64,000 bases of DNA from NCBI GenBank assembly GCA_039795165.1, contig JBDKER010000019.1:19443-83442 (forward strand). Reading direction: 5' to 3'. Origin of the DNA: V1-33 sp039795165. Its GTDB lineage: Bacteria; Verrucomicrobiota; Verrucomicrobiia; Verrucomicrobiales; V1-33. Below are positions 34,878 through 42,970 of this stretch, piece by piece. How positions within the stretch are numbered: the first letter of the stretch is position 1; every line of letters starts with the position of its first letter. Under the pieces are notes generated by a model. The model was given only the letters and a program-made list of their open reading frames with translations, made no database searches and was not told where the DNA came from. A program made the translations under genes and the position numbers.

Positions 34878-35468
34878 ATGTTCCGATCGCTCGCCATCTA
34901 CTGTGGTTCCAGTCCGGGAAACGACCTCCGCTATGCCCGGCTCGCCCATGCCACCGGCACTCTGCTGGCCCAGCGCGGCATCCGCATGGTCTACGGCGGC
35001 GGCGGAGTGGGCATGATGGGGGCGGCGGCCGACGGGGCGCTCGCGGCGGGCGGTGATGTCGTTGGGGTCATTCCCGAATTCCTCGATACGCGCGAGCTGA
35101 AGCACCCGGGTGTCCCGGACATGCGCGTGGTGCGCACCATGCACGAGCGCAAGCAACTCATGGTCGACCTCGCAGATGGCTTCATTGCCCTTCCGGGTGG
35201 ATTCGGCACGCTCGATGAATTGTTCGAAGTGCTGACCTGGAGCCAGCTTGCGATCCACCAGCATCCCATTGGGGTCCTCAATGCCGATGGCTTCTTCGAT
35301 GGCCTCCTCAGCTGCCTCGATACCATGGTGAGCCGCGGCTTTCTCCGCCAGCAGGACCGCGACCGCCTCGTCTCGGCGGAAACTCCGGAATCCCTGCTCG
35401 ATGTGCTCGCCGCATGGGTTCCACCCACCGATCTCAAATTCCGTCTCGCCAAACGCGCCGACCTCTGA
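34878..35468 (+). CDS. LOG-family Rossmann-fold protein (nucleoside monophosphate phosphoribohydrolase-like)
   Basis: 196 residues from ATG 34878 (MFRSLAIYCGSSPGND). The signature GGGGVGMMGAAADGAL and PGGFGTLDELFEVLTW carry the PGGxGTxxE motif that releases the base from nucleoside 5'-monophosphates in LOG proteins. In plants and mycobacteria this makes cytokinins; in most bacteria the role is nucleotide salvage or unknown. Length and motifs are typical. An upstream in-frame extension of 54 codons is unlikely, because similarity starts at this Met. No obvious operon partner; the next gene starts 51 bp downstream. Confidence 0.9.
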   Translation: MFRSLAIYCGSSPGNDLRYARLAHATGTLLAQRGIRMVYGGGGVGMMGAAADGALAAGGDVVGVIPEFLDTRELKHPGVPDMRVVRTMHERKQLMVDLADGFIALPGGFGTLDELFEVLTWSQLAIHQHPIGVLNADGFFDGLLSCLDTMVSRGFLRQQDRDRLVSAETPESLLDVLAAWVPPTDLKFRLAKRADL

Positions 35469-35519
35469 TCCAGCGGAAATGATTGCCGGAAGCGGGGCCT
35501 TTCGGCTATTCCGGAAGGC

Positions 35520-36818
35520 GTGAACCCTTTCCGTGCCCTTGCCCTGCTCGTCCTCACCGCCACGTCCCCGGCCGGCGGCATCTACTGGACCAACCGCGGG
35601 GCCGGACTCGTCGAACGGGCGGACTTCGACGGAGCCAACCGCACGACGGTCCGCCCGAATGCCGGCACCAATGTCCGCGGGATCGCCATCCTCCCGGCCA
35701 CCAATCACATCTACTATGCGGATAACGGAGCCGATCTCATCTACCGGATGAACCTCGATGGCTCGGACCGCATCACCATCTTCACGGTCGGTCCCTCGGC
35801 CTTCCCTGCCGATCTGCGGCTCGATCCCGCCGCTGGTCATCTCTACTACTGCGATCAGCAGAAGGCTCACCTCCGCCGCATCAATCTCGATGGTTCGAAT
35901 CCGCTCACGCTGCACTCCAGCACGGTTCATCAGCCGTATTATGTCGATATCGATCCCGTGGCCCGCAGGATCTACTGGGGCGACTTCGATGGCGTCTCCG
36001 CCAATACCGGAAATGTCTTCCGCATGAATTTCGATGGCTCGGGACTTGAAACCATCGTGATCGGCAACCTCGAAACCCGCGGCGTCTGCGTCGATCCCGC
36101 CGGTGGCCACCTCTACTGGGTCAACCGGAACGCCGGGAAAATCATGCGCTGCCGACTCGCCGATCTCCCCGTCAGCGCCACGGACCCGTCGCGCACGCAG
36201 ACGCTCTATGCCCAGCTCGATACCCCGCACGGCCTCACCCTCGACGTCCCGGCTCACCGCCTCTACTGGGTCGATACCGCCACCAATAACACGCCGAATA
36301 CGATCGGCGACCGCGCCGTCTCCCGGGGATCGCTGGACGGATCAACTCCGCACGAAGTTCTCGTTCCCATCAACAGCGAGCCATGGGATGTCGAAATCGA
36401 TCCCCGCTGCGCCTCGATGACGGAATGGACGGAACGATTCTTCCCGACGGGCAGTGCGGACGCGGCCATGCTTCCCTCCGCGGATCCCGACGCGGACGGT
36501 GCCCCCAATTTTCTCGAATGCGCCCTCGTCACCCACCCGCTCAGCCCGCGCGAATTTCCCCAGCCATTCGCCCATGCCATCACCATCGATGCCACCGTCT
36601 ACCCGGCCCTCACGTTCACCCGCCGCACCGGCATCAGTCATCTGACCATCTCGCCACAGCTCCAGACCGCCACGTCCTCATGGTCGTCTGCCGGCCTGAT
36701 CACGGTTTCCTCGGAAGCCCTCCCCGAAAACACCGAACGCATCACGGTCCGTTCCCCGTTTCCTTTAGGTTCGTCACCAACCCAGTGGTTCCGCATCGCG
36801 GCAACGCTCGCACCCTGA
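35520..36818 (+). CDS. Secreted YWTD-type beta-propeller protein
   Basis: 432 residues from a GTG at 35520 (reads MNPFRALALLVL). A signal peptide ends near SPAGG. The body is a six-bladed LDL-receptor-type propeller: GGIYWTNRGAGLVERADFDG, HIYYADNGADLIYRMNLDG, HLYYCDQQKAHLRRINLDG, RIYWGDFDGV and HLYWVNRNAGKIMRC. Residues about 305-345 (FFPTGSADAAMLPSADPDAD, GAPNFLECAL) form a calcium-type DxDxDG linker. The tail (ITVRSPFPLGSSPTQWFRIA) resembles the C-terminal beta domain seen on many verrucomicrobial secreted proteins, including the giant protein at 45299-55723. Binding partner unknown. Confidence 0.84.
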   Translation: MNPFRALALLVLTATSPAGGIYWTNRGAGLVERADFDGANRTTVRPNAGTNVRGIAILPATNHIYYADNGADLIYRMNLDGSDRITIFTVGPSAFPADLRLDPAAGHLYYCDQQKAHLRRINLDGSNPLTLHSSTVHQPYYVDIDPVARRIYWGDFDGVSANTGNVFRMNFDGSGLETIVIGNLETRGVCVDPAGGHLYWVNRNAGKIMRCRLADLPVSATDPSRTQTLYAQLDTPHGLTLDVPAHRLYWVDTATNNTPNTIGDRAVSRGSLDGSTPHEVLVPINSEPWDVEIDPRCASMTEWTERFFPTGSADAAMLPSADPDADGAPNFLECALVTHPLSPREFPQPFAHAITIDATVYPALTFTRRTGISHLTISPQLQTATSSWSSAGLITVSSEALPENTERITVRSPFPLGSSPTQWFRIAATLAP

Positions 36819-36823
36819 ATCGT

Positions 36824-36869
36824 GACAAAAAGAAAACAACCCCCTCCCGGCCACCCAGCCGAAAGGGGG
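36824..36869 (-). terminator. Terminator of the outer-membrane protein gene
   Basis: On the minus strand, a 12-bp stem with two G-U pairs (arms at 36869-36858 and 36851-36840) and a 6-nt loop is followed by TTGTTTTCTTTTTG. It lies 42 bp past the stop of the gene ending at 36911. Confidence 0.8.
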
Positions 36870-36910
36870 AAGTTCCCGAACAAAACAACTGTCAAAAACC
36901 TGGATTCGTA

Positions 36911-37777
36911 TCAGAAGGAAACACTCAGCTTGACCCCACCGTAGAGGTCATTCGTTCCCTTGACCGTGTTGATTCCCTCACGGGCATCGAGTGAGAAGTT
37001 GGCCGCAATGTACGGCGTCAGCACAGCACTCTTCGTGAGCTGAATCGGGGCCGACAGAGCCACGCGCACGTGGTTCCAGCCATCACCCACGCCAGTCACT
37101 TCCTCGTAGGAATAATAGTCGATTCCATAGCCGATCGCCGCAGCCGGCACCAGCGTGAGCCAGTTGTTGACCTTGATCGGATAATCGAAGGCCGCTTCGA
37201 AATACTGACCATCGATCTTGAAGTCGTACCAGTATCCCACCGTGGTATTGAGACCGAAGAACGACTTCGAGACCGTCACGCCGAGGTCCTGTGCGCTCTT
37301 GATGGTGGAGTCAGGGGACTCGGGGAAACCGAAGGTGGCACCATCAACACTTCCGGAGAAGGTATCGAAGAAGTTATAGTAGGTGTAGACCAGACCGAAC
37401 TTCGCAAAGCCGGCGTCGTAGCTCAGTCCGGCAAAGAGATCGAGTTCGGAATACTTGAACGACCCTGGGATGTCGGTATCGACGGAATTAGTGTAGAGGG
37501 CACCGAGGGTACCGGCGAATTTGTCGGTGAAGGGCACGCTCAGGGTGGCACCGGTCCACACGTTGTTGCTCGAGAACCAGAGACCGCGGAAGTAGAGTTC
37601 ACTGTCGTAGCCAGTCTCAAGGGTGAGTCCGACGGAATCAAAGAGGCCAACGGTTTCCGATGTGGCGGGAGCCGTGACGGCCGCGGCTGGGGCCGGGCTG
37701 CTGCCTGCCTGTGCGGAGATGGCGAGAACGAGGGATCCGGCGGCGCCGGCAATCATGCTGAGTCTGTTTCTGATCAT
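36911..37777 (-). CDS. Outer-membrane beta-barrel protein
   Basis: 288 residues. A Sec signal (MIRNRLSMIAGAAGSLVLAI, cleavage near SAQA) is followed by an Ala/Pro linker, then alternating amphipathic strands rich in Tyr, Phe and Trp (ETGYDSELYFRGLWF, FGLVYTYYNFFDTF, TVGYWYDFKID). It ends in VKLSVSF; a terminal Phe is the usual barrel-insertion signal. About 12 strands can be outlined. It looks like a small porin or channel of unknown solute. It has its own terminator downstream and a sigma-54-like promoter upstream. Confidence 0.85.
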   Translation of the reverse strand: MIRNRLSMIAGAAGSLVLAISAQAGSSPAPAAAVTAPATSETVGLFDSVGLTLETGYDSELYFRGLWFSSNNVWTGATLSVPFTDKFAGTLGALYTNSVDTDIPGSFKYSELDLFAGLSYDAGFAKFGLVYTYYNFFDTFSGSVDGATFGFPESPDSTIKSAQDLGVTVSKSFFGLNTTVGYWYDFKIDGQYFEAAFDYPIKVNNWLTLVPAAAIGYGIDYYSYEEVTGVGDGWNHVRVALSAPIQLTKSAVLTPYIAANFSLDAREGINTVKGTNDLYGGVKLSVSF

Positions 37778-37868
37778 GGATGGTTTGGTTGGCTCCGGGT
37801 ATGAGGATCAAACCCGGTCGGTGTTGCAGCACGGCCAGGAGGAATTTCCCGGACGTGCCCCTCAGAAA

Positions 37869-37885
37869 AGCAGATGCCGTGCCAA
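37869..37885 (-). promoter_or_regulatory. Candidate sigma-54 (-24/-12) promoter
   Basis: The minus strand reads TTGGCACGGCATCTGCT from 37885 to 37869. This matches the YTGGCACG-N4-TTGC consensus with exact GG-to-GC spacing and only one mismatch (C for T in the -12 box). It sits about 95 bp upstream of the start codon at 37777. Confidence 0.6.
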
Positions 37886-37999
37886 CTTTATGCGCCTGGT
37901 TGATTTCCTTAGCCGCATTGATGGGTTGGGCGGGCCAATGCTGCCGACGCTGCGCAGGAAACTTGATGCCGAGCGTCCCCGTGTTACCCTTTGGATCTC

Positions 38000-39106
38000 A
38001 TGCCCGCTCCCCGCATCGGTTTTCTCGCTCCCGCCCCGCTCACCAATGGCTACACCGCCGCCGCCCGTTTCGCGGCACATCACGCGGGCCGTCCGGATGG
38101 CATCCGCACCTTCGATACCGTCCCGCTGAAATCGCACGCAGCCATCGTGCAGGCGGCGGCGGCCGGGGAAATCGATTTCGGGGTCATCGCCGTGGAGAAT
38201 ACCCTTGATGGCATCATAGTGGAATCAATCCGCGAACTGGAACGGTTGTTTGAAGGCGACCGGCCGTCGCATCCCTTCATCACATGGGAGGAACTTCTTC
38301 CGATCCGGCATCTGCTCATCAGTCAGTCGGGCAATTTCGGGAAGATCCGGCGGATTGCGAGTCATGCGAGTGCCCTGCGGCAATGTTCCCGCTTTCTTGC
38401 TGCGGTGCAGCGCGCGGTTCCGGACATGGAATTCGTGCAGGCGCTGAGCACAGGCGACGGGGTGCAGCAGGCGCTCGCGGACCCTGCGACTGCCGCCATG
38501 GCATCGCCGGAAGCCCTCGACCACCACGCCCCCGTGCTCCGCGAAGTCGATCTGACCGCCGCGGCCGGCTCCGGCCATCTGGCATGGGATCAGCCGGATG
38601 CCCTCACGGATGTGCGGGGTGGCCTGACGAGGTTCTGGATTCTGGGTCCGCAGCCGATGTCGCCGCTGAGCGGTGCCCGCATCCGGGTGACGCAGCGCGA
38701 TCAATTGGCGCAGATCACAGGCACGGAGGATCACAATCTGCAGAAAACCTGCTATCTGCTCAATCTTGCGGACCAGCCGGGAGCCCTGCATCATGCCCTC
38801 GGAGCCTTTGCGAGCCGTCAGATCAACATTGCCTGCGTCTTCCCGTACCCCCGCCTCGGGCGGCAGTTCGAATACCTCTATTTCGTCGAAATCGAAGGGC
38901 ACGCCGCCGACCCGCTTGTTGCCGAAGCCGAACTCGCCCTCAACCAGGCCACCCTCGCCCTGCCCGTCCACCTGCGGCCCTGCATTCTTCTCGGTTCCTA
39001 CCCGAACACTGCTCTCATGCACCGCTACCCGCAGCACCGCGACCATTTCCGCGCGGCGCAGTATCCCAGTGGCATGCGCTGGCACGACGCCCCGGTCCCA
39101 GTCTGA
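38000..39106 (+). CDS. pheA: Prephenate dehydratase with ACT domain
   Basis: 368 residues from ATG 38000 (MPAPRIGFLAPAPLTNGYTA). It converts prephenate to phenylpyruvate for phenylalanine synthesis. The catalytic domain covers about 1-230: DFGVIAVENTLDGIIVESI is the substrate-cleft motif and GLTRFWILG carries the TRF catalytic motif. The ACT domain at about 258-345 (LADQPGALHHALGAFASRQI, then EYLYFVEIEG) would bind phenylalanine for feedback control. There is no chorismate mutase domain. A TTG 9 bp upstream is a possible but weaker start. A hairpin lies just after the stop. Confidence 0.93.
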   Translation: MPAPRIGFLAPAPLTNGYTAAARFAAHHAGRPDGIRTFDTVPLKSHAAIVQAAAAGEIDFGVIAVENTLDGIIVESIRELERLFEGDRPSHPFITWEELLPIRHLLISQSGNFGKIRRIASHASALRQCSRFLAAVQRAVPDMEFVQALSTGDGVQQALADPATAAMASPEALDHHAPVLREVDLTAAAGSGHLAWDQPDALTDVRGGLTRFWILGPQPMSPLSGARIRVTQRDQLAQITGTEDHNLQKTCYLLNLADQPGALHHALGAFASRQINIACVFPYPRLGRQFEYLYFVEIEGHAADPLVAEAELALNQATLALPVHLRPCILLGSYPNTALMHRYPQHRDHFRAAQYPSGMRWHDAPVPV

Positions 39107-39117
39107 AGAATCCCGCG

Positions 39118-39146
39118 GTTCCGATGCCCGCAGACGGGCATGGAAC
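39118..39146. terminator. Hairpin between convergent pheA and RES toxin genes
   Basis: Arms GTTCC-g-ATGCCCG (39118-39130) and CGGGCATGGAAC (39135-39146) form a 12-bp stem with one bulge and a 4-nt loop, 12 bp after pheA. There is no T-run on either strand, so it could be a processing or partial terminator rather than a classical one. Confidence 0.4.
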
Positions 39147-39162
39147 TCAGACTGGCCGTCGC

Positions 39163-39621
39163 TCAGAACAATCTTGGATCGAAGGCAAAGGGCACGGGCT
39201 TGCCGATCCTGATATTCCTGAAGCCGGGGTGATTCGGATTGAGGAGATAGTTCGGTTCCGGCTGAATAATGACACTGGGCAATCGGAGGACAGCGGAGCG
39301 TGCCTCCCGCACCCAGCGGTCGCCGACATCCTTTGTGGACGGCGGCGGTGGTTCCTCCGTCCAGCCTTGCGGCAGCGCGTCGGTGGGCATGGTCTCGACC
39401 ATGGAGGCGGGGAACTCCATGCGGAATGCCACGTACCGGAAGATCACTGGTGGGTTGAGATGAACCAGTGATTCAAGGACTGCGAGGGCCTGACTGCCGC
39501 TGGCGTAGACGACACTGGTGCCCGGGGAATTCCAGCGGCCTCCGTAAAGCCATGCACCCTTGCCATCGAAGGCGGTGGCGGCGTGCTTTTCCTTCACGAT
39601 GCGCCAGGCTTCCACCATCAT
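39163..39621 (-). CDS. RES-domain toxin
   Basis: 152 residues. The three residues that name the family can be placed: Arg in LYGGRWNSPG, Glu in LAVLESLVHL, and Ser in RLPSVIIQPEPNYLLNPNHP. RES toxins of characterised systems consume NAD+ or ADP-ribosylate a target and arrest growth. The start at 39621 (MM) overlaps the antitoxin stop by 4 bp, and the antitoxin comes first, the usual order for RES/Xre pairs. All active-site residues appear intact, so the toxin is expected to be functional. Confidence 0.92.
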   Translation of the reverse strand: MMVEAWRIVKEKHAATAFDGKGAWLYGGRWNSPGTSVVYASGSQALAVLESLVHLNPPVIFRYVAFRMEFPASMVETMPTDALPQGWTEEPPPPSTKDVGDRWVREARSAVLRLPSVIIQPEPNYLLNPNHPGFRNIRIGKPVPFAFDPRLF

Positions 39622-40145
39622 GAGTAGACGCCGTGTTCGATGCGGCCGAGGAGGTCTTCGACTTCACGAGCGCCCACTTCCGTTTCCGCGTACTCCAGCG
39701 GCGTCGCGCCTCCAAGGCCCACCTGCGGCGAACTGAGCCAGCGGCGGCCATTTTCGACGGATTCCATCACCATGACGGCCTTTCCGAGGAGTCTTGCGAA
39801 CCGCACGACGCGGTCCGATTCGGCAGCGTCCAGTTTTCCGGCCGTCTTGCGGCGGTGCAGCGTGGCCTTGGAGATGCCGAGTTTGGGAGCCAGTTTATCC
39901 ATGGGCAGATCAAGTCCGCGGCGAAGGTCGTCGAGTTCCTGCACCGGCAGACCTGCCTTCAGTTTCCCGATGAGCACAGCGGGCGACAGTTCCATCGCGG
40001 CATCCTCGCTGACCGATCCATGCACCCAGTACTGGACAATGCCATCACCGAATTCTTCCCGCAGCACTGCCGCGCCGATTCCGTGGTCGACCGTCCCGGC
40101 CAGTATGCCGGTTCCCGATTTTGCTTTTGTGCGTGGGGTTTTCAT
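39618..40145 (-). CDS. Xre/MbcA/ParS-type antitoxin
   Basis: 175 residues. A central HTH (DLPMDKLAPKLGISKATLHR) is followed by the DUF2384 toxin-binding region (SDRVVRFARLLGKAVMVM, ENGRRWLSSPQVGLGGATPL). The N-terminal extension of about 60 residues (GDGIVQYWVHGSVSEDAAM) may aid oligomerisation. It should neutralise the RES toxin by capping its active site, and repress its own promoter through the HTH. A 12-bp palindrome 16-28 bp upstream of its start codon is a natural operator candidate. Confidence 0.92.
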   Translation of the reverse strand: MKTPRTKAKSGTGILAGTVDHGIGAAVLREEFGDGIVQYWVHGSVSEDAAMELSPAVLIGKLKAGLPVQELDDLRRGLDLPMDKLAPKLGISKATLHRRKTAGKLDAAESDRVVRFARLLGKAVMVMESVENGRRWLSSPQVGLGGATPLEYAETEVGAREVEDLLGRIEHGVYS

Positions 40146-40161
40146 CTGGATAGAGAAATCG

Positions 40162-40183
40162 TCTCATTTGAGATAACTGTCAA
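40162..40183 (-). promoter_or_regulatory. TA-operon promoter and palindromic operator candidate
   Basis: A perfect -35 hexamer TTGACA (minus strand, 40183-40178) is followed 4 bp later by the perfect 12-bp palindrome TCTCATTTGAGA (40162-40173), which would fall between -35 and -10. Binding of the Xre antitoxin there would block RNA polymerase. The -10 is poorly defined (GATTTC at the 17-bp position), and the leader would be very short. Confidence 0.58.
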
Positions 40184-40270
40184 GGACACAAGTTTCCATG
40201 CCAGCAGGCAGCATGGCATGGCAAACAAGGCCTGTGCGGCCGCCGAATGACGCCATGGATGCGGGGCCGC

Positions 40271-40939
40271 TCAGTCAACGGTATGGCTGCGCATGATGGC
40301 GGCCAGTTCCTCGCGGGCCGCGTCGATGTCGTCCCCTGGCCTGAATGGCGGGCCGAGGGTGACGGTAATGCGCGAGAATGGCTTGGGGATCTGGAAGCGG
40401 TCCCATGATCGGAGTTCCCAGCGTTTCGGGGCAGTGATATGGAGCGGAATGATGGGCACGCCAGCCACGCGGGCGAGCTGAACCACGCCGGGAGCCAGTT
40501 CGTAGCGGGGACCGCGGGGGCCGTCCGGGGTGATGCCCAGCACGACGCCGTCGCGGAGCCGCCGGCGGCATTCCACGAGAGCCTGGGCCGCCCGTTTGCT
40601 CGACGATCCTCGCACGGCATCGAACCCAAACCGCGCCATCACGGCTGCCAACTGAGCCCCGTCGCGGCTGGCTGAAGTGAGCACCGCCCCCGGAGTCTGA
40701 CCGCGGGTGACCTTCAGATAAACCGGCGGCACGCAGAAGATCCGGTTGTGCCAGAAAGCCCAGATGGAACCCGTCTCCGGGGGATGCGCTGCGAGCCCGC
40801 CCGATTCATCGCGCCATTCGACGCGCAGCGTGCGGAACCAGAGACGCACCAGCCCGGCGATGAGGAACGCAACGCATTTCTGTCCAGCCGACTCGCGGGC
40901 GGGAACCGCTGGTGCCTGCGGATGCGGTCGGGCATTCAT
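40271..40939 (-). CDS. Lysophospholipid acyltransferase family (DUF374)
   Basis: 222 residues. It probably transfers an acyl chain onto a lysophospholipid or lipid-A-like acceptor at the inner membrane. The start of the domain is WAFWHNRIFCVPPVYL, where the H-x4-D motif of acyltransferases is replaced by the DUF374 pattern WHNR. The downstream ASRDGAQLAAVMARFGF, GSSSKRAAQAL, GITPDGPRGPRYELAPGV and PIIPLHI follow the family. The N-terminal segment FLIAGLVRLWFRTL could sit in the membrane. It begins 15 bp after the purF stop. Confidence 0.86.
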   Translation of the reverse strand: MNARPHPQAPAVPARESAGQKCVAFLIAGLVRLWFRTLRVEWRDESGGLAAHPPETGSIWAFWHNRIFCVPPVYLKVTRGQTPGAVLTSASRDGAQLAAVMARFGFDAVRGSSSKRAAQALVECRRRLRDGVVLGITPDGPRGPRYELAPGVVQLARVAGVPIIPLHITAPKRWELRSWDRFQIPKPFSRITVTLGPPFRPGDDIDAAREELAAIMRSHTVD

Positions 40940-40954
40940 GCCAACGGAATGGGC

Positions 40955-42868
40955 TCACTCGTAGGCTCGGCCCGTGCGGTTTTCGATGTGGTGCACGAAC
41001 GATCGGTTGCAGACATCGACGCCGCCAGGCGTCGGATAATTTCCCGTGAAATACCAATCCCCGCACTCCGGCGAAACGGCCTTATGCAGATCACCGACCG
41101 TCTGGAAGAGAAGAATCAGCTCACCTTGCCAATCCGTGTCCGGATACACGAATTCGCTGATCCTTGCGGCGATCTGGTCGTCGCTGAACGGTTCGTAAAT
41201 CCCCTTCACGGCATTGATCTGCTGCGCGGCTGGCTTCTTCAGTTCCTCTTTGGCCCGCTGGTAGACGTCATCGATGACAGACGTTCGTCCAGCCGAACGG
41301 AGCAATTCAATGGCTGCCTGGAACGCGATGAATTTCCCGATTTCCGCCATGTCGATGCCGTAGCAATCGGGATAGCGGATGAGCGGAGCGGTGCTCGCCA
41401 CCACGATGCGCCGCGGGTTCGTCCGCGTCAGCATTTTCAGAATGCTCTGCTTGAGCGTGGTGCCGCGCACAATGGAATCGTCGATGACCACGAGACTGTC
41501 TTCCGGGCGGACTTCGCCGTAGGTGACATCGTAGACGTGGCTGGCGAGCTGGAGCCGCGAGCTTTCCTGACTGATGAAGGTGCGCAGCTTGATGTCCTTG
41601 TGGGCGATTTTCTCGCCGCGGGGCCAGTTGCGGAGAATGAGATCGTCGATCAGTTCCTCCGTGAGCGAGCCATCTGCGGCGGCCTTGAGGATGGCGTCCT
41701 TCACCTCACGGCGGCGGTGCAGCCGCAGTCCGCTCATCATGCCGTGATAGGCGACTTCTGCCGTGTTCGGAATGAAGCTGAAGACAGCGCGCTCGAGGTC
41801 GTTGTCGATCACATTGAGGATCTGCGGAACAAGGGCAGCGCCGAGCCGTTTGCGTTCCTGGTAGATTTCCGGGTCGTTTCCGCGCGAGAAGTAAATCCGT
41901 TCGAAGGCGCAGGGAGTCACGGGAGCCGGTGGACCAAACGCTTCGCGCTTCACCGTCCCATCGCTCTTCATGGCGACGACCGTGCCGGGAGCCACCTCTT
42001 CGATCTGGTGCATGCCCGCGCTGAAAACCGTCATGAGGGGCACCCGTTCACTCGCGAAGGCGATCACTTCATCGTCTTCGTAGCAGAAGCAGGGACGGAT
42101 GCCGCGGGGGTCGCGGAGCACGAACGAATCCCCATTCCCTATCTGTCCGGCAATGGTGTAGCCTCCATCCCAGTGGATGGCGCTGCGGCGGATGATTTCC
42201 GTGATGTCGAGCCGGTCACTGATCACGGCGGGAATTTCCGCACCCGGCGTTTTGGCGTCGCGCATCTCCCGGTAGATGTCCGTGTGTACCTCATCGAGGT
42301 GGAAGCCGATTTCCTCGAGCACCGTCTGGGTATCCGTGCCGAAGACCGGGTGCTGACCCCGTTCAATCATGAGCTGATTGAGTTCCCGGGTGTTTGTCAT
42401 GTTGAAATTCCCGAGCACCATGAGGCTTTTCGTGGGCCAGTTGCTGCGGCGGAAATACGGATGGCACGACCCCGTGCTGAATTCCCCGCTCGTACCGTAG
42501 CGGAGGTGTCCCATGAGGAGTTCGCCGCCGAATTCGAAGTGCGCCTTCACGCTCTCTCCATCTTTCGGATTGATGCGGCCCTTGCGGATGAGCTGGTCGT
42601 ACACCGCCATCTGGGAACGGAAGACCATGCCCAGCGAATCGGTTTTGCTCGAACGCACCCGGGCCATGTACGGCTGCCCGAGGGGAACGTGAATCTTCGT
42701 ACAGCCGATCCCGACGCCGTCGTGCCCCCGGTTGTGCTGCTTTTCCATGAGAAGGAAGAGCTTGTGGAAACCCCAGAGGGGATTCTGGTATCGGTCGATG
42801 TAATGCTGCAGCGGTTTGCGCAGCCGCACGAAAGCCACGCCACACTCGTGCTTGATGAAATCGCTCAT
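40955..42868 (-). CDS. purF: Amidophosphoribosyltransferase, long form (PurF-like)
   Basis: 637 residues, longer than classical PurF (about 470-510) but like the long form seen in Bacteroidetes. The first step of purine synthesis is glutamine plus PRPP to phosphoribosylamine. The start at 42868 (MSDFIKHECGVAF) leaves an 8-residue propeptide before the nucleophile Cys9. Glutaminase motifs are KQHNRGHDGVGIG and LMGHLRYGTSGEF; the PRPP loop is VVIDDSIVRGTT near residue 450. Some glutaminase positions differ from the classical RGQDSAGI. Further upstream starts would hide the Cys. It is followed by the acyltransferase gene. Confidence 0.9.
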   Translation of the reverse strand: MSDFIKHECGVAFVRLRKPLQHYIDRYQNPLWGFHKLFLLMEKQHNRGHDGVGIGCTKIHVPLGQPYMARVRSSKTDSLGMVFRSQMAVYDQLIRKGRINPKDGESVKAHFEFGGELLMGHLRYGTSGEFSTGSCHPYFRRSNWPTKSLMVLGNFNMTNTRELNQLMIERGQHPVFGTDTQTVLEEIGFHLDEVHTDIYREMRDAKTPGAEIPAVISDRLDITEIIRRSAIHWDGGYTIAGQIGNGDSFVLRDPRGIRPCFCYEDDEVIAFASERVPLMTVFSAGMHQIEEVAPGTVVAMKSDGTVKREAFGPPAPVTPCAFERIYFSRGNDPEIYQERKRLGAALVPQILNVIDNDLERAVFSFIPNTAEVAYHGMMSGLRLHRRREVKDAILKAAADGSLTEELIDDLILRNWPRGEKIAHKDIKLRTFISQESSRLQLASHVYDVTYGEVRPEDSLVVIDDSIVRGTTLKQSILKMLTRTNPRRIVVASTAPLIRYPDCYGIDMAEIGKFIAFQAAIELLRSAGRTSVIDDVYQRAKEELKKPAAQQINAVKGIYEPFSDDQIAARISEFVYPDTDWQGELILLFQTVGDLHKAVSPECGDWYFTGNYPTPGGVDVCNRSFVHHIENRTGRAYE

Positions 42869-42970
42869 GAATTGGTCAGGGGCCGGTAAAAAGGAACTGA
42901 GCGCTTCAGAAGGCGCGGCCCATCGCCCGTGCAAGAGCACTTTCGGACAGACCGCACAATCCGGAGGTGC

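Noticed and set aside
35490..35519. CCGGAA/TTCCGG inverted repeat before the YWTD gene
   Set aside because: Six-base arms with a long spacer and no promoter boxes nearby; easily chance at this base composition.
39163..40145. Functional link between the RES toxin (NAD-consuming class) and nadA in the same window
   Set aside because: They are about 8 kb apart in separate units. The link rests only on general toxin biochemistry.
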